From contig CAMYOD010000060.1 of the NCBI GenBank assembly GCA_947259975.1, forward strand, positions 51,926-115,925: a stretch of DNA of 64,000 nt. The letters are read 5' to 3'. Position 1 is the stretch's first letter; every line of letters begins with the position of its first letter. A program made the translations under genes and the position numbers. Positions 31,529-41,251 of the stretch are shown here, piece by piece. The notes below the pieces were generated by a model, which did not search any database, was not told the origin of the DNA, and was given only the letters and a program-made list of their open reading frames with translations. Source of the DNA: an uncultured Gammaproteobacteria bacterium. GTDB taxonomy: Bacteria > Pseudomonadota > Gammaproteobacteria > HyVt-429.

Positions 31529-31619
31529 TGTGTGATCCCATGGAATTAAGACTAATAATGCCACAAGCGCCGCGCCCCGGTCAGTAGGGGCGCGGCCAGG
31601 ATATCGGCCCAAGACATCG

Positions 31620-31797
31620 CTCGTGTCGGCCAGACACCCGTCAAGCGTCGTCCGGCCTTGCAAAAATGGGGTCGGAGTGAAGTTTTCCAGAAAACCTGTG
31701 CATTTGTTGTGTACTTCAGCTGGAAAATTCACTCCGACCCCATTTTTGTAGCGCAAGGCCGCGAGATCAAGCAGGGCGGGTGTCTGGCCGACACGAG
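31620..31797. repeat. Nested palindromic intergenic element, copy 2 (outer arms plus inner GGGGTCGGAGTGAA palindrome)
   Basis: Outer arms CTCGTGTCGGCCAGACACCCGtC (31620-31642) and GGCGGGTGTCTGGCCGACACGAG (31775-31797); inner palindrome AAAAATGGGGTCGGAGTGAAgTTTTCCAG (31662-31690) / CTGGAAAATTCACTCCGACCCCATTTTT (31720-31747). Confidence 0.88.
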
Positions 31798-31895
31798 ACT
31801 CAAACGCAGACCAAGCCGGTGCTGGGGGCATCACGCGGACGCCGCGCGCCGCTGTGTCATAATCGGCCGCGTCGGCGAAAGCGCGTCCTGGAAAA

Positions 31896-32456
31896 ATGCC
31901 ACATAAACCCATCATTCACACTGTAAACACGGTCGGTGCATCGCGACTGTTTCGCATCGAGCAGGTCGAGCTGGAATTCGCTAATGGCGCCCGGACCACC
32001 TACGAGCGCATTTGCGGCAGCGGGTGCGGTGCCGTCCTGATCGTGCCGCTGCTGGATGACGAGACGGTGCTGCTGATCCGGGAGTATGCGGTGGGGACCG
32101 ACCGTTACGAGCTGGCGTTGCCCAAGGGACGTATCGAGACCGCGGAGACGCCTGAATCCGCGGCCTTGCGCGAGATCCGCGAAGAGGTCGGCTATGGCGC
32201 ACGGCGCATCACCTACCTGAAAGGCGTGACACTGGCGCCGGGCTACTTCGGCGACATTACGCATATGCTTCTGGCACAGGACCTCTATGTCAGCCCCTTG
32301 CCCGGTGACGAGCCGGAGCCCATCGAGGTGGTGCCCTGGCCGTTGGCTAAACTCGACGCGCTGTTCGCGCATGAGGAGTTCACCGAGGCACGCAGTCTGC
32401 TGGCGCTTTACCTGTTGCGCGCGCACCTCGACGTCGCCGCGGGTGTGGCTTCATGA
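31896..32456 (+). CDS. nudE: ADP-compounds hydrolase (Nudix), NudE-like
   Basis: ELALPKGRIETAETPESAALREIREEVGYGARRI: Nudix box. Confidence 0.9.
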   Translation: MPHKPIIHTVNTVGASRLFRIEQVELEFANGARTTYERICGSGCGAVLIVPLLDDETVLLIREYAVGTDRYELALPKGRIETAETPESAALREIREEVGYGARRITYLKGVTLAPGYFGDITHMLLAQDLYVSPLPGDEPEPIEVVPWPLAKLDALFAHEEFTEARSLLALYLLRAHLDVAAGVAS

Positions 32457-33292
32457 AGCAGGACGCGACTGCATCGCGATGCGGGCATCTGCGGGCAGTA
32501 CGGGAACTTGCCGTGCGTGCCGGCGAGCGGATTCTTGAGATTTACGAGCAGGATTTCGATGTCGTCGCCAAGGCCGATGGTTCGCCACTGACCCAGGCCG
32601 ATCAGGCCGCCCACCGGGTCATCGTGGAAGATCTCAGCAGGCTGACGCCGGACATTCCAATTCTCTCGGAGGAATCGGTGACGGTGGCCTACGCCGAGCG
32701 TGCCGCATGGACACGTTTCTGGCTCGTTGATCCGCTCGACGGCACCAAGGAATTCGTCAACCGCAACGGCGAATTCACCGTCAACATCGCCCTGATCGAC
32801 GCCGGCCGACCGGTGCTGGGCGTGGTGCATGTGCCCGTGAGCGGCGTGACGTATTCTGCCTGTGACGGCGCCGGCGCGTTTCGTCAGTCTGCGGGTGAAT
32901 CGCCGCAAACGATACGGGTCGCCGATTATGCCGGCGGCCGCGCACGGGTCGTCGCCAGCCGGTCCCACGCCGGCGCGGAGCTCGAGCATTTCCTGGCGCA
33001 ACTCGCGGCCCGGGAAGGGGACTATGCTACGGTCGCCATGGGCAGCTCCCTGAAGCTGTGCCTGGTCGCGGACGGCAGCGCGGACGTCTATCCGCGGCTG
33101 GGTCCGACCTCGGAGTGGGATACCGCCGCCGCCCAGTGCGTCGTCGAGGTCGCCGGCGGCCGCGTCGTCGACATGAAAAACCGGCCCCTGGTCTATAACA
33201 AGGAATCCATCCTCAACCCCTGGTTCATGGCTTGTGGCGGCGGCGACTACAACTGGACCACGCTGGTTCCGTTCATGCCCGTCGCGCCCTGA
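32453..33292 (+). CDS. cysQ: 3'(2'),5'-bisphosphate nucleotidase
   Basis: KADGSPLTQADQAAHRVI; LSEES; FWLVDPLDGTKEFVNRNGEFTVNIALI; GPTSEWDTAAAQCVVEVAGG. Confidence 0.95.
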   Translation: MKQDATASRCGHLRAVRELAVRAGERILEIYEQDFDVVAKADGSPLTQADQAAHRVIVEDLSRLTPDIPILSEESVTVAYAERAAWTRFWLVDPLDGTKEFVNRNGEFTVNIALIDAGRPVLGVVHVPVSGVTYSACDGAGAFRQSAGESPQTIRVADYAGGRARVVASRSHAGAELEHFLAQLAAREGDYATVAMGSSLKLCLVADGSADVYPRLGPTSEWDTAAAQCVVEVAGGRVVDMKNRPLVYNKESILNPWFMACGGGDYNWTTLVPFMPVAP

Positions 33293-33302
33293 CGCTATGG
33301 CG

Positions 33303-33665
33303 CTAGCGGCGCGTGCGCTTGTGCCAGTTACCCGAGTAGATGCGCTTTGAACGTAACGGTGGCCGTTGCATTAGGTACATCCAGGCGGGACCGAAGGGCG
33401 TGCCGATGAGCGCGCGCGTATACAGTCGCGGAAAGTCTTCGAGCCGATCGAGGCGGGCAAGAATGCGCGGACTGACGGCGTAGATCTCGCCGACGATCGC
33501 GGTTATGCCGTCGGTGACCACGCCGGGATAGCCGCCAAGATCCAGCATGGTGTAAACGGGGGCCGTGCGGTGCCGGCCCAGGCAGCGTGCACCCTTGAGC
33601 AGGCTGTGATGCACCTGGCCGCGACGCAGGCTGCCATAGACGAAAACGAACTCAGGGCATGCCAT
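33303..33665 (-). CDS. Gamma-glutamylcyclotransferase (AIG2-like) family protein
   Basis: FVFVYGSLRRGQVHHSLLKGARCLGRHRTAPVYTMLDLGGYPGVV...ILARLDRLEDFPRLYTR. Confidence 0.88.
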   Translation of the reverse strand: MACPEFVFVYGSLRRGQVHHSLLKGARCLGRHRTAPVYTMLDLGGYPGVVTDGITAIVGEIYAVSPRILARLDRLEDFPRLYTRALIGTPFGPAWMYLMQRPPLRSKRIYSGNWHKRTRR

Positions 33666-33727
33666 ACGACATGCCCTGAGTGGGTACCGCAAGGCACGGC
33701 CCAAGGGCTGTGCCGTGATGTGACGGG

Positions 33728-34642
33728 CTACTGGAGGGCGAGCCCGCCGTCAAGCGCGCGTTGCTGCTGTTCGATGTAGGTGAGCCACAGACGAATGGCA
33801 TCCTCGTAGGGCACCGTGCCCTGACCGCGAATGACCTCTTTGCCTTCCTCGCTGTAGGCAAAGTCCACGAACTCCTGCACGGCCGCATCCTGACCCTCCA
33901 GGTGGGTGACAAGATAAAGCGGCCGGTACAGCAGATAGTCACCATTCTTAATGTTCTCGAAGCTCGGATCTTTGCCCTCGAGTTTAAGGAGTTTGACGTC
34001 CCGCTTACGAGCGCTGCTGATGCCGCTGACGCCGATGCCGTTGATGTTTTTGACGATACCCTTCTCGAGCGGGCCGGAGGATTTCACGACATTTTTGGCG
34101 ACGAAATCCTGATCGTAGTTCGCGAATACCAGTTCCCGCAGCGTGCGCCCGACACCGGAAATCTTGCCGCGGCGTGCATACAACTCCACCGGCGCGTCGC
34201 TGCCGCCCAGCTGTTTCCAGTTCGTGATATTACCCAAATATAATTGACGCACCTGCTCCATGGTGATGTTGTCTACCGGATTGTCTTTGTGCACGAGGAC
34301 CACGAGCGCGTCCCAGGCCACCGGGTTCATCACCACGCGCCGTTCTTCGCTCACCGGCGAGATGGTGCCGGGATTTTCGATGGTGTGCCGGCAGGCGCCG
34401 CCGATGTCCATGGACTTCGCGGCGACATTGCGAATGCCCTTGGTGGCGCCGCCGCCCTGCAATTTGATCTGGACGCCGGTCTTCTTTTCGTAGGCCGCCG
34501 CCAGTTCCGACATGAACGCCTTCTTGGAAATACCGCAGCCCGACCACGTCAGGGTCTTCTGCGGTGCGGCGATGGCCAGGTTTGTGGCGGCAAACGCCAA
34601 TGTGATCGCGGACACGACGAAGAAACGGTTGAATACAGTCAT
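33728..34642 (-). CDS. PstS-like phosphate-type substrate-binding protein (orphan, away from the pst operon)
   Basis: Signal peptide MTVFNRFFVVSAITLAFAATNLAIA; LQGGGATKGIRNVAAKSMDIGGACR; ALVVLVHKDNPVDNITMEQVRQLYLGNITNWKQLGG. Confidence 0.82.
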   Translation of the reverse strand: MTVFNRFFVVSAITLAFAATNLAIAAPQKTLTWSGCGISKKAFMSELAAAYEKKTGVQIKLQGGGATKGIRNVAAKSMDIGGACRHTIENPGTISPVSEERRVVMNPVAWDALVVLVHKDNPVDNITMEQVRQLYLGNITNWKQLGGSDAPVELYARRGKISGVGRTLRELVFANYDQDFVAKNVVKSSGPLEKGIVKNINGIGVSGISSARKRDVKLLKLEGKDPSFENIKNGDYLLYRPLYLVTHLEGQDAAVQEFVDFAYSEEGKEVIRGQGTVPYEDAIRLWLTYIEQQQRALDGGLALQ

Positions 34643-34897
34643 TTTTCTCACCTCAATCGCCGCGCGAACGCGGCTCATCCCCCAAACAAGGCCCCATTGG
34701 CCCTAGTAAGTATATGAAAATATTGAAAAAGTGTTGGCAGCGGCGATACCGCGGCATTCCCCCATACAGCTCACAGTATAGTCCCAAATCCCGTGCCTGC
34801 CAGGCAATTGACGGCCAATCGGCGCCCCGGAGCGGCGGCGCGGATCGGGTATCATCCCGCGGACCGCGGGCGGTACCGCAACCACTGGAGTGAGCGG

Positions 34898-35584
34898 ATG
34901 CAACGGATCCCGGAACCGGAACTCATGAATGACCGCGAGCAGGCCGAGGCCTATGCGGCGGCGGACTTCACCGAACCCAACCAGCTCTTTCTCGAACTGT
35001 TCGCGCGCTGTTTCCCGGCCTTCGCCGGTCGCCAGGCGGTCGATCTGGGTTGCGGGCCGGGCGCGATCCCGGTGGCCTTCGCCCGGGCTTATCCAGGCTG
35101 TCGGGTCCTGGCCATCGACGGCGCCGAGACCATGCTCGAACTGGCGCGCAGCGTGATCGCGCAGGCGGGCCTGACTGCCCGTGTGCAGCTACAACGAATG
35201 CGCATCGGGGCGCCGCCGACCGGGGCCGGCGCGGCGGCAGCAATGGCGGATGCGGTAATCAGTAACAGCTTGTTGCATCACCTGGACGATCCCGACGCCT
35301 TGTGGGCCACGGTTCGCGAATTCGCCCGGCCCGGCGCGGCGATCCTGGTCATGGACCTGGTGCGCCCGGCCTCGCGGGACGCGGCGCGCGCGTTGGTCGC
35401 CGAGTACGCCAGCGATGAGGCGCCGATCCTGCAGCGGGATTTTTTCAATTCCCTGCTCGCCGCCTATCGGCTGGACGAGGTCCGGGATCAACTCAAGCAT
35501 GCCGGCCTCGACCACCTTTCAGTCGAGACCGTCAGCGATCGCCATCTGGCCGTGCATGGGACGTTGGGTTCAGCGGCGGCCTAA
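34898..35584 (+). CDS. Class I SAM-dependent methyltransferase
   Basis: [58 protein letters not shown]. Confidence 0.85.
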   Translation: MQRIPEPELMNDREQAEAYAAADFTEPNQLFLELFARCFPAFAGRQAVDLGCGPGAIPVAFARAYPGCRVLAIDGAETMLELARSVIAQAGLTARVQLQRMRIGAPPTGAGAAAAMADAVISNSLLHHLDDPDALWATVREFARPGAAILVMDLVRPASRDAARALVAEYASDEAPILQRDFFNSLLAAYRLDEVRDQLKHAGLDHLSVETVSDRHLAVHGTLGSAAA

Positions 35585-35622
35585 GGGAGGATCGTTCTCA
35601 GCAGTATTCTCGACGTTCGCTG

Positions 35623-35728
35623 AAGGTTGCAGGAGGCTTTCGCGAAGACCGTCGGCCGCAGGGACGTGGCCGTCGAGCCTACAGGGATGTATTCACGGCG
35701 TGTCTTCGCGAAAGCCTCCTGGAACCTT
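35623..35728. repeat. Intergenic palindromic repeat element (106 bp)
   Basis: AAGGTTGCAGGAGGCTTTCGCGAAGAC (35623-35649) vs GTCTTCGCGAAAGCCTCCTGGAACCTT (35702-35728): 26 of 27 complementary; spacer carries GCCGCAGGGACGTGGC...ACAGGGATGTATTCACGGC. Confidence 0.88.
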
Positions 35729-35820
35729 TGTACTCCTGGACCGTGTGTCGTCGACGTTCACGATTAGGGTGTAACGGCGACTGGAAAATCGACTGCTTCT
35801 CATGCATGGTTGTCGCGCCC

Positions 35821-36660
35821 ATGAAAATCGATTTCACAAAAATGCAGGCGCTCGGCAACGACTTCGTCGTGATCGACGCGGTGCGCCAGCGCGTAAATCT
35901 GACGCCGGAGCTGGTGCGCAAGATCGCCGACCGCCATTTCGGCGTCGGCTGCGATCAGCTATTGCTGGTCGAGGCGCCCACATCGTCCGATGTCGATTTC
36001 CGTTATCGTATCTTTAACGCGGATGGTGGCGAGGTTGAACAATGTGGCAACGGAGCGCGCTGTTTCGTGCACTTCGTGCGCCGGGTGGGCCTGACCGACA
36101 AGAGTGAGATTATCGTGGAAACGCACGGAGGAATCATTCGTCCGCATATCGGTGCAGATGGCAACGTCGTTGTCGATATGGGGACACCGCGTTTCGCGCC
36201 GGCAGACCTGCCGTTTGTGGCTGATTCGGTGCAAGACAGGTATGATCTCGATCTGGGTACCGAGACAATTACAATATCGGTGGTATCGATGGGGAATCCG
36301 CATGCCGTGCAAATCGTCGACGATGTGGAAGCAGCGCCGGTGCCCGAGCAGGGCCCGCTTATCGAGTCCCATACGCGCTTTCCGCAGCGAGTCAACGCGG
36401 TTTATATGAGCATCCGCGACCCGCAACATATCGACGTTCGCGTTTACGAGCGTGGCGCGGGTGAAACCCTCGCCTGTGGCAGCGGCGCGTGCGCCGCTGT
36501 AGCGGTCGGGCACAAACTGGGTTTACTTGCCGCTGAAGTGACGGCGCGCATGCACGGCGGCGAATTGCAGATCACATGGGCGGGTGACGCCGAGCCGTTA
36601 TTTATGTCGGGACCCGCACACACCGTTTTTGATGGCACGATCGATCCGGAAGAACTATGA
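35821..36660 (+). CDS. dapF: Diaminopimelate epimerase
   Basis: [54 protein letters not shown]. Confidence 0.97.
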   Translation: MKIDFTKMQALGNDFVVIDAVRQRVNLTPELVRKIADRHFGVGCDQLLLVEAPTSSDVDFRYRIFNADGGEVEQCGNGARCFVHFVRRVGLTDKSEIIVETHGGIIRPHIGADGNVVVDMGTPRFAPADLPFVADSVQDRYDLDLGTETITISVVSMGNPHAVQIVDDVEAAPVPEQGPLIESHTRFPQRVNAVYMSIRDPQHIDVRVYERGAGETLACGSGACAAVAVGHKLGLLAAEVTARMHGGELQITWAGDAEPLFMSGPAHTVFDGTIDPEEL

Positions 36661-37355
36661 CCGAAGAGCAATCACAGACGCATAACGAAGTCTCCTGGGA
36701 AGAGGCCGTCGCCAAGTATCTGGAGGAGGATCCGGAATTCTTCGCGCGGCACCCGACGCTTCTGGCGGAGCTGAACATTCCCCATGTGGATCGTGGTGAG
36801 GCGGAGTCACTGATCGAGCGGCAGGTTTCGATCCTGCGCGACAAGAATCGCAAGACCCAACAGCAGCTCCAGGATCTGGTTAAAGTCGCGCGCGAGAACG
36901 ATGCCCTCGGTGAGCGTCTGCACCGGGTGACGGTCGCACTTTGTGATGCCGCGAGTCTGGATGATGTCATGGGCTCCGTGCAGGATATGTTGCGCCAGGA
37001 CTTTTCGCTGGACGCCACGTGTTTGCGAATCAAGACCTCGGCGGAGGTGATGCAGAATCGGCCCGAAGCGGTCCCTGCCGGTGATAACGCATTCGGCGCG
37101 CTGATCAAGGAGATCGGTAGCGGCAGTATTGCGTGTAAGGATGATTTGCCGGCCGAGCTAGCCGGCTATTTATTCGGTGATGATGCCGATGTGATTCGCT
37201 CGACTGCCTTACTGGCGCTCGGTGGTACCGCACCATGGGGTCTGCTGGCGCTGGGTTCGCGGGATGTCAAACGTTTTCATCCTGAGCTGGGTACTGTGTA
37301 CCTGATTCGTTTGGGCGAAATTGTCACCAGCACGCTGCAACGATTTTTGAGGTAG
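36657..37355 (+). CDS. DUF484 family protein
   Basis: [49 protein letters not shown]; located between dapF and xerC. Confidence 0.92.
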   Translation: MTEEQSQTHNEVSWEEAVAKYLEEDPEFFARHPTLLAELNIPHVDRGEAESLIERQVSILRDKNRKTQQQLQDLVKVARENDALGERLHRVTVALCDAASLDDVMGSVQDMLRQDFSLDATCLRIKTSAEVMQNRPEAVPAGDNAFGALIKEIGSGSIACKDDLPAELAGYLFGDDADVIRSTALLALGGTAPWGLLALGSRDVKRFHPELGTVYLIRLGEIVTSTLQRFLR

Positions 37356-37385
37356 CGCACTGCCGGCAGCTATAGGTACATACTG

Positions 37386-38294
37386 TTGATCAAAGCCGCA
37401 CGACACCAGATTGAACAGTTCCTGGCCCATCTGAAGACCGAGCGGCGCCTTTCGCCGCATACCATTTCAAACTACCGTCGCGACCTGGGAAAGCTCAGTG
37501 CGTATTGCGAGCGGGAAGGAATTACCGCCTGGGAGCAGTTGAAATCGCACCATGCGCGCGCCTATGTTGCGCAACTTCATCATCGCGGGCTCTCCGGTCG
37601 CAGCATTCAACGTGCCTTGTCGGCCGCACGTTCACTTTATCGATTTCTCTTACGCGAAGGTGTGGCGAAACAGAATCCCGTCGCCGGGATCGCCGCGCCG
37701 CGCGTACCCAAGGTGTTACCCAAGGCCCTCGAGATAGAACAGGTCAACCGGCTTGTCGAGATCGCCGGTAATGACCCACTCGCCATCCGCGATCGCGCAA
37801 TCATGGAGCTGTTATATTCATCCGGCCTACGTTTGAGCGAGCTGGTGATGCTCGACACGGACGCCATTGATCTGCGGGACAACACCGTGCGTGTGACCGG
37901 CAAGGGCTCAAAGACGCGCGTCGTGCCGGTGGGACGTCACGCCCGCGAGGCAGTTGGGGCATGGCTTAAGATACGTCTCGAGATTGCGCGCGCGGGCGAG
38001 ACTGCCTTGTTCGTGAATCGTCGCGGTGAGCGTCTCAGCGGCCGCGGCGTACAACAACGCATACGAAAATGGGGGCTACGGCAGGGCGTCGACGTTCCGA
38101 TTCATCCGCATATGTTACGACACTCGTTTGCCAGCCATTTGCTGCAATCCAGCGGTGACCTGCGCGCGGTGCAGGAGCTCCTCGGTCACGCCGATATCGC
38201 CACCACCCAGGTCTATACCCATCTCGACTTTCAGCACCTGGCCAAGGTCTATGATCAGGCGCATCCTCGCGCCCGGCGCCGAAACGAGGACTAG
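37386..38294 (+). CDS. xerC: Site-specific tyrosine recombinase XerC
   Basis: LLYSSGLRLSELVMLDTDAIDL; HPHMLRHSFASHLLQSSGDLRAVQELLGHADIATTQVYTHLDFQHLAKVYDQAHPRA. Confidence 0.96.
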   Translation: MIKAARHQIEQFLAHLKTERRLSPHTISNYRRDLGKLSAYCEREGITAWEQLKSHHARAYVAQLHHRGLSGRSIQRALSAARSLYRFLLREGVAKQNPVAGIAAPRVPKVLPKALEIEQVNRLVEIAGNDPLAIRDRAIMELLYSSGLRLSELVMLDTDAIDLRDNTVRVTGKGSKTRVVPVGRHAREAVGAWLKIRLEIARAGETALFVNRRGERLSGRGVQQRIRKWGLRQGVDVPIHPHMLRHSFASHLLQSSGDLRAVQELLGHADIATTQVYTHLDFQHLAKVYDQAHPRARRRNED

Positions 38295-38716
38295 CGCGTA
38301 CCGCCGTCCGTTTCTGGAACCAGCTTCCAGGCGCACTCCGCCGACTGATTGCCGTATTCGAATTGCACGCGGAACTTCGCCGGCGCCTGGCAGCTCCACG
38401 CGCCCGCGGGGTCGATGAATCCGGCGGTGCCGGTATCGGTCGCGGTCTCGACCACTTCGGAATTCAGTAGCTCGTCATCGCAATAAATCGACCGGGCCAT
38501 GCCGGTCGGCGTCGGCGGCGCCGGCGACAGTGTCGCCGAGGCATTGAGCAGGTCCCACTCGGCCACCTTGGTGCCGACCGGTGGAATCCCGGCGCAGGTC
38601 AGGGTGACGGTTTCATGATGCGTGGCCCACAGCGGGCTCGTCGCCAGGAGCAAACCAAGGCTGAGTGTGCGGGTCAGGTTGCGACCGCGGCAGTAGGAGT
38701 TCGAATGCGCTGTCAT
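38291..38716 (-). CDS. Hypothetical secreted protein
   Basis: Hydrophobic N-terminal segment RNLTRTLSLGLLLATSPLWA; convergent 4-bp overlap with xerC. Confidence 0.6.
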   Translation of the reverse strand: MTAHSNSYCRGRNLTRTLSLGLLLATSPLWATHHETVTLTCAGIPPVGTKVAEWDLLNASATLSPAPPTPTGMARSIYCDDELLNSEVVETATDTGTAGFIDPAGAWSCQAPAKFRVQFEYGNQSAECAWKLVPETDGGTR

Positions 38717-38779
38717 GGCACGGGAGATACGTCGGATCGTCGCTCGTCGGTATTTGCCATGGTAAGCAAACGACGCGGC

Positions 38780-41233
38780 TCACGCCAGCTCCGCGCCGCT
38801 GCCGGCCGCTGCGGCGCGAAAAGACACGGCGGCACCGATATAGAGCAGCAGCGCCGCCAGCAAAACCATACTAAACCCCAGGTGAATCGCGAGCAGGGTG
38901 GCGAGGACCGCGCTGAGCACCGAGGCACAGCCGTTCACGCCCCAGACCCAGGGAATCAGACCCGGTGCTGTTTCCCCCAGCCGCGCGAGCCCGAGCGGGA
39001 ACGGCATGCCCATCACGCAGGCCAGGGGCGCGATAACGAAAATGGCCGTGCTGAGCTTGAAAGCCAGCGGCCAGGCAGCGGCGATGTCAAACAGGGGTCT
39101 GAGCAGGAGCAGGTCGGCGAGCCCAAACAGTACAATCGCCACCACGGCCGCGCGCAGCACCCGTGTGTAGCCATGGGCGGCGGCAAGGCGCCTCGATAGC
39201 GCGCTACCGATACCGGCAAACACCAGGAACGTGCTGATTGTCGTGGTCGCGGCGAATACCGGATGGTGCAGGAACAGGCTGAGTCGTTGTATGAATGCGA
39301 TCTCGACAAACAGAAACGCGATACCCAGAGCGGCGAAATAGAATAGCCAGGGCCAGCGTGTCGCCCGACTGCCCAGTCGGCCGCGGTCGCCACGCAGGAT
39401 CGCGATCGGCAGCAGTATCAATACCAGGCTCGCAACCAGGGCCTGTAGCAGCGTCGCAATCACGATCAGATAGCCGGACTCCAGTAACGGCATGCCGCCT
39501 TGACCGCGCAGGCGCAGGATTTCCGGCAGAGTCCGCCATTCATAGAAACGAAAGAAGTGCGGCCGCTCATCGGTTGCCGGCGCGATATGGAACTTGTAGT
39601 CGCGAATGAAGCGCTCGGGATGCGCGCCCAGCAAGGCGGTGGCCGCGGTATAAAATGCGGGCTGCGCGAGGACGTTATAGCGGTTTGCCTGTGCTGCCGG
39701 CATGCCGGGGTACCAGGCCACGTCAAACGCGCGTTGCGCACAGAATTTCCGTAGCGCCGAAATCTCGGCGTTGCTGAATGCCCCGTTCTTCACCAGCAGC
39801 GTGCTGGTTTGCAGGCTACGCAGCAGCGCGAGTCGCGACGCGGGATCTTCGATCCCGTGCCGCCGCAGTGCCTCCACCGCAGTGGCGAATAATTTCACGC
39901 TGGCACGGGGTGGCAGTTGCAGCCATGTGCTCACCGACAGCATACCGCCTGGTGCGAGGTGGGCGAGGTACTCACCAAACGCTTCCGCGGTGTAGAGATA
40001 GCCCTCCGCGAGCGCGGACAGACCGGTACCCGCGGACTGCGAGAGTGTGAGTTGAATCAGGTCGTAGCGATGCACTTGTTTGGCAAGATGGCCGCGCGCC
40101 TCGGCGATATGAACCTGTACATCGGAACCCGTGTAGACGTTACCGGCAAAGTCCGCGAACTCATTTGCCACCAGGTCCACGACCTGGGGGTTGAGCTCCA
40201 CCGCATCGATCTCCCGCGCGCCATGCAGACGTGCCTGCCAGACCGGGCTGCCCCCGCCGGCACCCAGTAGCAAGACCGACGGCCGCGGTGCGAGATGGTA
40301 GGCCGCGGCCGAGGTGAGCTGATCCAGATACGCCAGACTGTCTTTGCCGGCCCGCGGCGAGACCACCGCGGTCATGCCACCGGCATCGCTGAAGATGCCG
40401 AGTTGTGCCGCAGGCTCACGTGCCGCGCGCAGACTCAGGCCCGGGGCATGGCGTAGCGGTATCAGCGTGCTCTCGAGCACATCGAGCCGCGCGAGCGGGC
40501 TCGAGCGCGTCGCGACAATGTGGGTGCCGTCGACCCGCAGATGCTGGCGTAGCGATTTGTAGGGCGAGACGAGCAGGTCCGGTGTCAGCCGGGGCGACGC
40601 GAGCAGGATCAGGGCAACCGCGACGATCAGTACCGGCCAACGTCGCTGCAGCCCCAGTTCCCAGCACGCGACCGCCGCCGCGGTCAGGCCCGCTGCCACC
40701 ACGATCATGAGGCTGCGCGCCGGGGTCGCCAGGTACAACAGCACCATGAGCAGGAGACCGCCGAGACCGGCGCCGACCAGGTCGGCGGCATAGACGCGCG
40801 CGATTTGCTTGCGCAGGTGGGTCAGCACGAGGCCAATGCCATTGGCGGCGAAAAAGAACGGCAGCGCCAGCAGCAGGTAGACCCCCAACAGACGTGCGAA
40901 TTGGGGCGGGTCCCAGAGCAGTTCTTCCGGGTTAAAGGAAAGCCGTTGCGCGATCAGAAAACAGGTGACGGTTGCAATCGCAAACAGCAGCAGGTTTGCC
41001 AGATAGGCGATCTTGAAATGGCGACTCAGGCACGGGTAGGCGAGGGTCAGAAACGTGCCGCTCACGCCGTAGCCGAGCAACGCGAGGCTGATCACCATGT
41101 AGGCGAAGTGGTGCCACTGGATGATGGAAAACAGTCGCATGAGCAACAGCTCAAAGGCGAGCGCGGCGCCGGACAGCAGGGCGACCGAGATGATCGGCGC
41201 ACGGCGCACGGCGGCGTAAGGTGGTGACGACAC
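38780..41233 (-). CDS. Large polytopic membrane protein with spermidine-synthase-like Rossmann domain
   Basis: N-terminal TM helices, central LLLGAGGGSPVWQARLHGAREIDAVELNPQVVDLV (SpeE-like), C-terminal TM helices. Confidence 0.85.
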   Translation of the reverse strand: MSSPPYAAVRRAPIISVALLSGAALAFELLLMRLFSIIQWHHFAYMVISLALLGYGVSGTFLTLAYPCLSRHFKIAYLANLLLFAIATVTCFLIAQRLSFNPEELLWDPPQFARLLGVYLLLALPFFFAANGIGLVLTHLRKQIARVYAADLVGAGLGGLLLMVLLYLATPARSLMIVVAAGLTAAAVACWELGLQRRWPVLIVAVALILLASPRLTPDLLVSPYKSLRQHLRVDGTHIVATRSSPLARLDVLESTLIPLRHAPGLSLRAAREPAAQLGIFSDAGGMTAVVSPRAGKDSLAYLDQLTSAAAYHLAPRPSVLLLGAGGGSPVWQARLHGAREIDAVELNPQVVDLVANEFADFAGNVYTGSDVQVHIAEARGHLAKQVHRYDLIQLTLSQSAGTGLSALAEGYLYTAEAFGEYLAHLAPGGMLSVSTWLQLPPRASVKLFATAVEALRRHGIEDPASRLALLRSLQTSTLLVKNGAFSNAEISALRKFCAQRAFDVAWYPGMPAAQANRYNVLAQPAFYTAATALLGAHPERFIRDYKFHIAPATDERPHFFRFYEWRTLPEILRLRGQGGMPLLESGYLIVIATLLQALVASLVLILLPIAILRGDRGRLGSRATRWPWLFYFAALGIAFLFVEIAFIQRLSLFLHHPVFAATTTISTFLVFAGIGSALSRRLAAAHGYTRVLRAAVVAIVLFGLADLLLLRPLFDIAAAWPLAFKLSTAIFVIAPLACVMGMPFPLGLARLGETAPGLIPWVWGVNGCASVLSAVLATLLAIHLGFSMVLLAALLLYIGAAVSFRAAAAGSGAELA

Positions 41234-41251
41234 GGCGTAGTACTGCCCGCG

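Noticed and set aside
37386-38294. Tyrosine recombinase as evidence of an integrated mobile element
   Set aside because: Sequence and dapF-DUF484-xerC context indicate the housekeeping XerC; no att-like repeats or cargo genes seen.
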